A stretch of DNA of 64,000 nucleotides from Hyphomicrobiales bacterium. Its GTDB lineage: Bacteria; Pseudomonadota; Alphaproteobacteria; Rhizobiales; Rhizobiaceae. This document shows, in pieces, positions 37,795-46,201 of the stretch; the first letter of the stretch is position 1, and every line of letters begins with the position of its first letter. Where the stretch lies: the NCBI GenBank assembly GCA_900473045.1, contig UCKS01000058.1, positions 62,001 to 126,000 of the forward strand, written 5' to 3'. The notes below the pieces were generated by a model, which did no database searches, was not told the origin of the DNA, and saw nothing but the letters and a program-made list of their open reading frames with translations. The position numbers and the translations under genes are program-made.

Positions 37795-38940
37795 TCAATC
37801 CTTCAGCACGACGCCGGCATTTTCATCGAAGGAAATCCAGACTTCCTGATCGTAACCCAGCGGGTCCTCGACAGCCCGCACGGCATTGAGCGACGAGGCC
37901 TTGACTACCTTACCGTCCTTCAGCTTGATGTGGAAAACCGTCATGTCGCCGAGATAGCCGATATCCCAGATTTCACCCTGCGCGGCATTGAGCGGCGCAC
38001 AGGCCGGCCGGTCACGGCCAACGCGGATCTTTTCCGGGCGCACGGCAAAGCCGGCCTTGGCGCCCACAGCCGGCGGTTCGGTCGAGGCGACGCGGACGGT
38101 GAAGCCGGTTTGCGTGGCGATCTCGACAGTACCATTGCCAGCGGATGAGACCGTGCCGTCGAAAATGTTCACGTCGCCGATAAAATCGGCCACGAAACGC
38201 GAGTTTGGTGCTTCATAGATTTCCGGCGGGGTCGCGACCTGCACGACCTTGCCATGCGCCATGACGGCGATGCGGTCGGCCATGGTCATCGCTTCTTCCT
38301 GGTCATGGGTGACGACGACGAAGGTGAGGCCCAGTTCCTGCTGCAGGTCCATCAGTTCGAATTGGGTTTCCTCGCGCAGTTTCTTGTCGAGTGCACCCAG
38401 CGGCTCATCCAGCAGAAGCACTTTTGGGCGCTTGGCCAGCGACCGGGCCAGCGCCACGCGCTGGCGTTGGCCACCGGACAGCTGGTGCGGCTTTCGCTTG
38501 GCAAACTTGTCGAGCTTGACCAGTTTCAGCATCTGCTCGACGCGCGCGGCGATATCGGCCTTCGGCATGCCGTCCTGCTTGAGGCCGAAGGCGATGTTGT
38601 TTTCGACCGTCATATGCGGAAACAGTGCATAGGACTGGAACATCATGTTGACCGGCCGCTTGTAGGGCGGAATGCCGGCAAGGCTCTGTCCGTCGAGAAT
38701 GATTTCGCCGGAGGTCGGCTGCTCGAAACCGGCGAGCATCCGCAACAGTGTCGACTTGCCGCAGCCCGACGCGCCGAGCAGCGCGAAGAATTCGCGTGGG
38801 TAGATGTTGAGCGAGAGATCGTCGACGGCAACAAAATCACCAAATTTCTTGGTGACGTTCTTGACGGCAATGAACGGTACGGAATTGGGATCTGCCCAGG
38901 GAGCAAAGGAACGCCGGATACTACCAAGTGACTTCATCAT
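37795..38940 (-). CDS. potG: Polyamine ABC transporter ATP-binding protein PotG
   Basis: A 381-residue ABC ATPase of the PotA/PotG group. It has Walker A GASGCGKS, Q-loop QSYALFPHM, signature [15 protein letters not shown], Walker B LLLDEP and switch VTHDQEEA. A C-terminal TOBE_2 regulatory domain follows (from about residue 290, VRPEKIRVG). It is separated from potF by 90 bases holding a terminator-like hairpin, so its expression is probably lower than that of potF. Confidence 0.93.
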   Translation of the reverse strand: MMKSLGSIRRSFAPWADPNSVPFIAVKNVTKKFGDFVAVDDLSLNIYPREFFALLGASGCGKSTLLRMLAGFEQPTSGEIILDGQSLAGIPPYKRPVNMMFQSYALFPHMTVENNIAFGLKQDGMPKADIAARVEQMLKLVKLDKFAKRKPHQLSGGQRQRVALARSLAKRPKVLLLDEPLGALDKKLREETQFELMDLQQELGLTFVVVTHDQEEAMTMADRIAVMAHGKVVQVATPPEIYEAPNSRFVADFIGDVNIFDGTVSSAGNGTVEIATQTGFTVRVASTEPPAVGAKAGFAVRPEKIRVGRDRPACAPLNAAQGEIWDIGYLGDMTVFHIKLKDGKVVKASSLNAVRAVEDPLGYDQEVWISFDENAGVVLKD

Positions 38941-38984
38941 CTATCCCCGAATGACTTGCACAAACGGCGCCTTCCCCAGCGCCA

Positions 38985-39019
38985 CAAAAGAAAATTGCCC
39001 GGATTTCAGGTCCGGGCAA
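38985..39019 (-). terminator. Attenuator-like terminator between potF and potG
   Basis: TTGCCCGGA (38995-39003) pairs with TCCGGGCAA (39011-39019) around seven bases, followed on the minus strand by TTTTCTTTT. It lies 12 bases after the potF stop. Partial read-through would give excess binding protein over PotGHI. Confidence 0.75.
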
Positions 39020-39030
39020 CTCTTTTCGAC

Positions 39031-40125
39031 TTACTGGCCGGTGACCACCTTGGTCCAGAGCCGCGTCACCAGACGCTGCGATTTGGCGTCATAGGGCGTC
39101 ACCGTAAAGAGCTTGGCGAGCACCTCGGGCGTTGGATAGATCGCCGTATCGTCGAGCACTTCCTTGTCGATGAACTGCTGCGAGGCCTTGTTGCCATTGG
39201 CGTAGAACACCACGTTCGACGCCTTGGCGACGACCTCCGGCTTCATCATGTAGTTGAGGAATTCATGGGCCTCAGTGACATGCGGCGCATCGGCCGGAAT
39301 GGCCATGACGTCAAACCACATCTGCGCGCCGGTCGGCGGGATGACATAGTTGACCGTCACACCGGCTTTCGCTTCGGCAGCACGGTCGCGTGCCTGGAAG
39401 ACGTCGCCAGAGTAACCGACGGCAAGGCAGATGTCGCCGTTGGCGAGCGCATTGATATATTCCGACGAGTGGAACTTGCGAACGTAGGGACGGATGGAGG
39501 TCAGAAGCTCCTCCGCCTTCTTCAGATCGTCCGGGGTGCGGCTATCGGGATCGAGACCCAGATAGGCCAGCGCCGAAGGCAGGACGTCGGAGGCGGAATC
39601 GAGGATGTGAATGCCGCAATCCTTGAACTTGGCCGCCACTTCCGGCTTGAAGATCACGTCCCAGGTAGGTGCTTCGTCGGTACCCAGAATCTGCTTCACC
39701 TTCTCGACATTGTAGCCGATGCCGGTGGTGCCCCACATGTAATCGACGGCATATTCGTTGCCCGGATCGTATTTCTGGATACGCTCGGAAATCACGTCCC
39801 ACATGTTGGACAGGTTCGGCAGCTTCGACTTGTCGAGCTTCTGGAAGACGCCGGCTGCGATCTGGCGCTGCAGGAAGCTCGCCGTCGGCACGACGACGTC
39901 ATAACCCGTGCCGCCTGCCAGCAGCTTGGTTTCGAGAATCTCGTTGCTGTCGAAGACGTCGTAGACGACCTTGATGCCGGTTTCCTTGGTGAAGTCTTCG
40001 AGAATGCTGGCATCGATATAATCGGACCAGTTGTAGACATTGACCACGCGCTCCTGCGCTGTGGCAATCGTTGCGGACCCGGTAAGGATCAACGCGGCAA
40101 AAGCGGTGGCAATCGTACGCGACAT
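39031..40125 (-). CDS. potF: Periplasmic putrescine/polyamine-binding protein PotF
   Basis: A 364-residue solute-binding protein. The signal peptide MSRTIATAFAALILTGSATI is cleaved near ATA-QE, and the mature part begins RVVNVYNWSDYIDASILEDF, the typical PotF opening. Ligand-site segments include YDVFDSNEILE, VDYMWGTTGIGYN and YVIPPTGAQMWFDVM. ATG 40125 with AAGGGG upstream starts the signal peptide. The frame open to 40230 is not used. First gene of potFGHI. The puuA/puuB-like catabolic genes lie 11 kb away on the other strand. Confidence 0.95.
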   Translation of the reverse strand: MSRTIATAFAALILTGSATIATAQERVVNVYNWSDYIDASILEDFTKETGIKVVYDVFDSNEILETKLLAGGTGYDVVVPTASFLQRQIAAGVFQKLDKSKLPNLSNMWDVISERIQKYDPGNEYAVDYMWGTTGIGYNVEKVKQILGTDEAPTWDVIFKPEVAAKFKDCGIHILDSASDVLPSALAYLGLDPDSRTPDDLKKAEELLTSIRPYVRKFHSSEYINALANGDICLAVGYSGDVFQARDRAAEAKAGVTVNYVIPPTGAQMWFDVMAIPADAPHVTEAHEFLNYMMKPEVVAKASNVVFYANGNKASQQFIDKEVLDDTAIYPTPEVLAKLFTVTPYDAKSQRLVTRLWTKVVTGQ

Positions 40126-40465
40126 GGAATTCCCCTTGGTTTTTTCGGTCCAGTCCAGGCACGCCGCCGTCGCCTGCCTGTCCCTCCGTATGCGCGTTTG
40201 GAAGTTAGGCATGTTTTCCAACAACCACAAGCGCTTTTACTGACCCTGCCCGAACCATTCAGCAACATCCTGGATTTTAGCGGCCACTGCCAAAAGCCGA
40301 ATCTTTTCAGTATGCCATGGCCAACCAGTGGCTGGCCGGAGCGGGAAGCCCAAGCGAATTAACCATAAGCTTAAATCGATCCCGAACCACCGCGTTTACG
40401 ATTGCTTAACCATGCCTGGGATGCGATTTTGCGCCGCAACGGTTGTGCGTTCGGAGTTGGTCATC
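40126..40465. other. Divergent control region of potF and the desaturase gene
   Basis: 340 bases without a gene. It holds the potF promoter candidate near 40202-40230. The part before the desaturase gene is A/T-rich around 40358-40415 but shows no clear promoter or palindrome. Confidence 0.4.
40202..40230 (-). promoter_or_regulatory. Possible potF promoter
   Basis: On the minus strand TTGTGG (40230-40225) and TAACTT (40207-40202) are 17 bases apart, about 77 bases upstream of the potF ATG. Moderate match. Confidence 0.35.
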
Positions 40466-41419
40466 ATGAGTGTGAAGTCGCAGCGGATTGATCCACGGGA
40501 ACTGAAGCGGCTGTCGGTGCTGCAATCCCATCGGACACTTCTGGCCATCGGTTTCGACTGGGCTTTGATCGCCGGCGCCATCGCCTTCAGCAAATACATG
40601 CAGCACCCGCTTGCCTATTTTGCCGCCGTGCTGGTCATTGCCGGACGCATGCACGCCTTCGGCTGCCTGATGCACGAGGCCGCCCATTACCGGATCATCA
40701 AGACCCGCAAAGTCAGCGACTGGATGAGCGATCTCTTGTTGGCATGGCCAATCATGGCGACCGTCGACGGCTACCGGATGAACCACCTTGCCCATCACCA
40801 GCACACCAATACCGACGATGATCCGGACTGGGCCGCCAAGCTCGGCATGACGCAATTCACCTTTCCGCAAAAGGTCTGGCGCGGCCTGGTGCAGCTGCTC
40901 GGTTATCTCGTCGCGGTGAATTCGGTGCGCGATATCCTGCACATGGCCAAGCGCATCGCCAAGCATGACCGCTCGACCCGCACCTACAAGCTGCTGCGGA
41001 TCGGCTTCTACATTGTTGCAGCCGTGATCTTCTCGGTGTTCGGGCTCTGGACGGATGTCATGCTCTATTGGCTGGTGCCGTTCTTCACCTTCTTCTGCCT
41101 GTTCCTCTATGTCCGCAGCGTCGCCGAGCATTTCGGCAGCATGGACTATTCCGACGAACTGGGCAGCTCGCGCACGGTCTATCCCTATCTCTGGGAAAAG
41201 CTGTTCTTTGCGCCCCACAACATCAACTATCACCTGGAACACCATCTTTATCCCGGCGTACCCTATTACAACCTGCCGGAACTGCACGCGATCCTGATGA
41301 AGAACCCTTCCTATGCCGCCAAGGCACATATTACCCGCGGCTATACGACGGGGCTTGCGTCAGAGTGCTTCGCGCCGAACGCGCCGCTCCTGCCGGCCCA
41401 CCATCCGGTCAGCTATTGA
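40466..41419 (+). CDS. Membrane fatty acid desaturase
   Basis: A 317-residue membrane desaturase with the three histidine boxes of the acyl-lipid type: HEAAH (in GCLMHEAAHYRI), HLAHHQHTNTDDDPDW and NYHLEHHLYPGVPYYNLPEL. About four hydrophobic stretches include WALIAGAIAF and IGFYIVAAVIFSVFGLW. It should introduce a double bond into membrane acyl chains, but regiospecificity cannot be read, and related family members act on other lipids. ATG 40466 with GGAG nine bases upstream is preferred over the frame opening at 40328. It converges on the ScfR-like regulator gene, with a seven-base overlap of the 3' ends. Confidence 0.85.
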   Translation: MSVKSQRIDPRELKRLSVLQSHRTLLAIGFDWALIAGAIAFSKYMQHPLAYFAAVLVIAGRMHAFGCLMHEAAHYRIIKTRKVSDWMSDLLLAWPIMATVDGYRMNHLAHHQHTNTDDDPDWAAKLGMTQFTFPQKVWRGLVQLLGYLVAVNSVRDILHMAKRIAKHDRSTRTYKLLRIGFYIVAAVIFSVFGLWTDVMLYWLVPFFTFFCLFLYVRSVAEHFGSMDYSDELGSSRTVYPYLWEKLFFAPHNINYHLEHHLYPGVPYYNLPELHAILMKNPSYAAKAHITRGYTTGLASECFAPNAPLLPAHHPVSY

Positions 41420-42822
41420 AAATCAAAGGCGCTCAGGCCGGTCACCATTTCATCGAGCCCGAGCGGCCGGGTGACCGGCGGCTCGGCCCGGGCGAGACAG
41501 CCCTGCCGCTCGCAGAGACGGCAGGCGGTGCCGCCGGCGACCGTCGCAAGAGGCGCACCGCCATAGACGGTGTCCCCTGCCTGAGCCGCATCATAGCCGA
41601 CCAGGATTGCGGTGCGCCGGACGCGCTCCTGAAAATTCGCCCGCGGCCCGTCGACGGTCCGGGCGACAGTGACGAACTCGCCACCTCCGAAGATCTCCAC
41701 CCGGTCAGCCAGAACCTGCCCGGCTTGCACAAATGCCGCGTGAACATTGAGCTTGGGACAGTTGCCGCCGAAGCGCGCCTGCGGGAAGCCTGAAGCGCCA
41801 GCCTTGCGCAGCCGGTTGCCGGCATGATCGATCTCCATCAGGAAGAATGGCAAACCCAGAGCGCCCAGGCGCTGCAGCGTCACCAGCCGGCTGGCCGCCT
41901 GTTCGAACGAGACCTGGAAGCGGGCACTCAAAACGTCGATATCGTACTTGGCCCGCTGGGCTGCAGCGAGAAACCCGGCATAGGGCATCATGATCGCATG
42001 GGCGGCGTAGCGCGCCAACTCGAAGCGGCCGATGCGGCGGGCCTCGCCCGTCGAGAATGCCAGCTGTTGGAGATCAGCGGCGATGGCCTGCGGAAAAGCG
42101 ATCTGCGCCGCTTCCATGGCGATTTCCCGCAGCTGATCCTGCGCCGATAAGCGCTCCGACAGAAACAGCCGCATCGAATGGCGATCAAAGCGGCGGCGCA
42201 GGTCTGGCATGACATGCATCGGCAGCGTCCGCACCGTCAGGCCATGCTCCTTGCGCAGCCAGTCCTTCAGCGCACCGGCAAGATCATCGCCCGGCGACAG
42301 CTGTGCATGGAATGCTTCGGCGGCCTCGTCGATCCCGGCAAAATGATGCGGCCGGTTTTCGAAGATGTCGCGCACCTCGTCCATCGGCAGGCGCGCATCG
42401 GACAATGCCGCCATATGGCCCTGATCGGACAGCAGCGCACTCAGGTCCTTCAGCCGCAGGGATTGCTCGCGGTAGGCGCGGTAGAGCTTCAGCACGCCCA
42501 TTGCCGCGTTTGGGGCGGCCTCCGCCACCTCGATCAGCTCCTGATCGCCCGGCAGCTCGCCCGACAGCAGCGGATCGGCGAACACTTCACGCAATTGGGT
42601 GACGCTGCCGGTCGCCTCGCCCTGCAACTCGTCGAGATCAACCTTGTAGACCGAGGAAAGCTTCAACAGCAGCTGCACCGTCAACGGCCGCTGATTGCGC
42701 TCGATCAGGTTGAGATAGGACGGGGAGATGCCGAGCGCCTCGGCCATCGCCGTCTGCGTCAACGACAATCCATTGCGAATGCGCCGCACCCGGGCGCCGG
42801 CAAAAATCTTGTTCTCAGCCAT
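41413..42822 (-). CDS. XRE-family short-chain acyl-CoA-responsive regulator (ScfR/RamB-like)
   Basis: A 469-residue regulator. The N-terminal XRE helix-turn-helix (RIRNGLSLTQTAMAEALGIS, then PSYLNLIERNQRPL) precedes a helical middle and an IrrE/M78-like domain whose metalloprotease HExxH is degenerate (RFELARYAAHAIMMPYAGF). The C-terminal DUF2083-type domain contains cysteines, including NCPKLNVH and ACRLCERQGCLAR. This is the architecture of RamB/ScfR/PrpC-type regulators, which sense acyl-CoA pools and control aceA, methylcitrate or acyl-CoA genes. It is divergent from aceA, with repeated TTTACAA-type half-sites in the gap. Likely controls aceA and itself. Confidence 0.88.
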   Translation of the reverse strand: MAENKIFAGARVRRIRNGLSLTQTAMAEALGISPSYLNLIERNQRPLTVQLLLKLSSVYKVDLDELQGEATGSVTQLREVFADPLLSGELPGDQELIEVAEAAPNAAMGVLKLYRAYREQSLRLKDLSALLSDQGHMAALSDARLPMDEVRDIFENRPHHFAGIDEAAEAFHAQLSPGDDLAGALKDWLRKEHGLTVRTLPMHVMPDLRRRFDRHSMRLFLSERLSAQDQLREIAMEAAQIAFPQAIAADLQQLAFSTGEARRIGRFELARYAAHAIMMPYAGFLAAAQRAKYDIDVLSARFQVSFEQAASRLVTLQRLGALGLPFFLMEIDHAGNRLRKAGASGFPQARFGGNCPKLNVHAAFVQAGQVLADRVEIFGGGEFVTVARTVDGPRANFQERVRRTAILVGYDAAQAGDTVYGGAPLATVAGGTACRLCERQGCLARAEPPVTRPLGLDEMVTGLSAFDFQ

Positions 42823-42830
42823 TTGTCACG

Positions 42831-42900
42831 CCTTTTACAAAGTCATAGCATTCAGAATATTTACACGATTTACAAAATTACAAAGGCGCCTTGTAAAAGG
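42831..42900. promoter_or_regulatory. Cluster of TTTACAA-type half-sites between the ScfR-like gene and aceA
   Basis: CCTTTTACAA (42831-42840) is the exact reverse complement of TTGTAAAAGG (42891-42900). Between them lie TTTACAAA (42869-42876) and ATTACAAAGG (42877-42886), the latter facing CCTTGTAA (42889-42896). At least four related half-sites in 70 bases resemble the TTTGCAAA-type sites of RamB. The first begins nine bases upstream of the regulator ATG, suggesting autoregulation. Confidence 0.55.
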
Positions 42901-43051
42901 CAAGACATGATAACCCTTTTCAGAGGCGCCACAATCCTTTTGTTCTCGCTGTTTTGTGCGCCGCACTGTAAAACTCGTCACATCAAATTCGGTGATCAAA
43001 TTTCATTCAACCAAAGTCGAATGAAGCACATAAATCCGCAGGAGGATGTTT

Positions 43052-44341
<1,290 letters not shown>

Positions 44342-44354
44342 TGCGAGCTTGGTC

Positions 44355-44560
44355 TACCCCTCACCAAGCGTGCCCAAGAACTCGACTGCGTCTCGTTCGG
44401 GCTTGCTATCCTCTCCCGCAAGGGGAGAGGAAAAACCCGCTGCACCATCTTGCCTCATATGAGGAGCGGTGATCGTGGCACCCTACCTCTCCCCTTGCGG
44501 GAGAGGATACGAAGGCCGGGTGAGCGGAGCGAACCCTTGGCCGAAGTTGGTGAGGGGTAA
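44355..44560. mobile_element. MITE-like palindromic element downstream of aceA
   Basis: A non-coding element of about 206 bases bounded by TACCCCTCACCAA (44355-44367) and its complement TTGGTGAGGGGTA (44547-44559). Inside, the 21-base hairpin unit at 44410-44430 (CCTCTCCC-GCAAG-GGGAGAGG) is repeated in exact inverse orientation at 44486-44506. It has no coding capacity. The nested inverted repeats are typical of short palindromic intergenic elements of rhizobia. I cannot see a target-site duplication. It separates aceA from a small downstream gene. Confidence 0.6.
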
Positions 44561-44615
44561 CACCCTGAAAACAAAGCTAGACTTCGACAACCCCAAATAA
44601 AAGAGGAGAAATGCC

Positions 44616-44867
44616 ATGACAGTCCAGACCCCCATCAAGACGCACGTCAAGGAACGGGCAGAGGAACAGTCCTCGGCCATGACGCCGGAACAACAGGCGA
44701 TGATCCGCATGGTCGCCAACGACCTGCACAGATTGAACCAGGCCGTCATGAAGGCGGTGGACGCCGGTGTTTCCGTCGAGCTCGTCCGCTCGGCCCGGCA
44801 TCACGGAGGCGAAGGTAACTGGGGTGATCTGCTGATCCCCGTTATCGTGACGCAGGGACGCGGCTGA
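44616..44867 (+). CDS. Small conserved-looking protein of unknown function
   Basis: An 83-residue soluble protein: a polar N-terminus with TPIKTHVKERAEEQSS, a helical centre (MIRMVANDLHRLNQAVMKAV) and a C-terminal DLLIPVIVTQ strand. No domain recognised. GAGGAG lies about nine bases before ATG 44616 and a good intrinsic terminator follows, so it is probably real. It lies downstream of aceA on the same strand, separated by the palindromic element. Confidence 0.65.
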   Translation: MTVQTPIKTHVKERAEEQSSAMTPEQQAMIRMVANDLHRLNQAVMKAVDAGVSVELVRSARHHGGEGNWGDLLIPVIVTQGRG

Positions 44868-44888
44868 GGCATGGTACCTGTCCACGGG

Positions 44889-44922
44889 AATCCCGGCGGG
44901 AAAAATCCCGCTGGGATTTTAC
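44889..44922 (+). terminator. Intrinsic terminator of the small gene
   Basis: AATCCCGGCGGGA (44889-44901) pairs with TCCCGCTGGGATT (44906-44918), a 13-base-pair stem with one G-U pair and an AAAA loop, followed by TTTT. It also sits at the end of the convergent LysR gene. Confidence 0.8.
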
Positions 44923-44937
44923 GTTTTAAACGCAGCG

Positions 44938-45813
44938 CTAAAGACTTCGGCTTGGCCGTTTGCCGGCAAAGAGATCGGCATGGCTCTTGAGCAGCCGGAA
45001 CAGGCGTTCGGAAACCGTGCGGATTTCGCGGCGGTGGCGGTCTTCGTTGTTGGTGACGATCCATTGACCATGACGCAATTGCTTCAGCTCCTCGCCTGCG
45101 CGCTCCAGGCCCGGATCGAGATCGCCGACGAAGCAGGGCAGAACCGCCTGCCCCGCCCCTGCCCTTGTTAGATCGAGCAACGAACGCGGCCGACTGACGA
45201 TGACGGCGATCGAGGCAGCGGCCTGCTGATGCGGAAAGCGCAGATAGGGCGAGATCGCATCCTCTTCCGACACCGCCAACCAGGCCGATGAAAGCCCGTC
45301 CGGCGCATTGCGCTGACGATAGGCGGCATAGGCGACATCGCCGGTATGACGGCTCGCCAGATGCGGCTCTTCCGGTGCCACCGCCCGCACACCAACATCG
45401 CCTTGCCGGTGCGCCAGCGTCGCCCGGCGTTCGGAAACGGACATATCGAGGCGGAAACCATCGCGCTCGCTCCAGATCGCCTGGATGTTTTCGCAGACCA
45501 GCCACGTCACCCAGGTGCCAGCCATCAACCGCACTACCGACGCGCCATGGGCTTCCTGCCGCCAGCCATCGACCTTGCGGACAACGGCGTCCATGGCCTG
45601 CAACTGTTCGAAAAGAGCCTGGCCATCGGCGGTCAACCGGTAGCCGGTCTGGCTGCGGGCAAACAGCTGCCGCCCGATCCCCTGCTCCAGATCAAGCACC
45701 CGGCGGCCAACCGTGGCCGGGCTCAAACCATTGGCCTGCGCAGCGCCAGTGAGCCCGCCGTGGCGCGCGACAGCCAGAAATATCTGATAGGCATCCCAAC
45801 TTATGTCTTTCAT
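44938..45813 (-). CDS. LysR-family transcriptional regulator
   Basis: A 291-residue LTTR with an N-terminal helix-turn-helix (YQIFLAVARHGGLTGAAQAN, then LSPATVGRRVLDLEQGIG) and an effector domain from about residue 90. Effector-domain segments are less canonical (APEEPHLASRHTGDVAYAAY). The C-terminus is basic (GKRPSRSL). It is divergent from a 50-residue ORF. No adjacent metabolic gene points to a target. Confidence 0.88.
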   Translation of the reverse strand: MKDISWDAYQIFLAVARHGGLTGAAQANGLSPATVGRRVLDLEQGIGRQLFARSQTGYRLTADGQALFEQLQAMDAVVRKVDGWRQEAHGASVVRLMAGTWVTWLVCENIQAIWSERDGFRLDMSVSERRATLAHRQGDVGVRAVAPEEPHLASRHTGDVAYAAYRQRNAPDGLSSAWLAVSEEDAISPYLRFPHQQAAASIAVIVSRPRSLLDLTRAGAGQAVLPCFVGDLDPGLERAGEELKQLRHGQWIVTNNEDRHRREIRTVSERLFRLLKSHADLFAGKRPSRSL

Positions 45814-45983
45814 AAATGAAAAACATACTTCGGTTTCTTGCGTTTAAAAACTGATTTTGAAGCATAGGTTCAGGGCGTCAACGGAGTGCGGCCAGACCGC
45901 CTCCTCATCCCAGATTGAAGGAAGTCGGCATGCAGGACACCCGGTCCGGCAACGGCTTTCTGTTGCCGAAGGAGACCTGAACG

Positions 45984-46136
45984 ATGCCAGAAATGATGGG
46001 AGTGGTTTTATTGGCGGAGATGATGGCAAAAGACGCCTACAAACCGCACGAATTCCAAGAGTTAATCAACCGCAATCGCCTGTCCAACAGGATGTCCACG
46101 GTGCTACGGAAGCTTTGCCTGCGCTGGGTGCGATAA
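45984..46136 (+). CDS. Small basic ORF, 50 residues
   Basis: ATG 45984 to TAA 46136 encodes MPEMMGVVLLAEMMAKDAYK and a basic helical tail ending LRKLCLRWVR. AAGGAG lies nine bases before the ATG and a terminator hairpin follows within 20 bases, which supports expression. No family recognised. Net positive charge and two Cys-poor amphipathic stretches suggest a small regulatory or membrane-associated peptide, but this is a guess. Confidence 0.45.
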   Translation: MPEMMGVVLLAEMMAKDAYKPHEFQELINRNRLSNRMSTVLRKLCLRWVR

Positions 46137-46147
46137 GGCGGGAAACA

Positions 46148-46180
46148 GAAAGGCCCGGCGATACGAACGCCGGGCTTTCC
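46148..46180. terminator. Bidirectional terminator between the small ORF and the chemoreceptor gene
   Basis: GCCCGGCG (46153-46160) pairs with CGCCGGGC (46168-46175) around seven bases, flanked by GAAAG on one side and TTTCC on the other, giving a U-run in both directions. Confidence 0.75.
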
Positions 46181-46201
46181 TCGTTCGAACTATCCGCTTT
46201 A

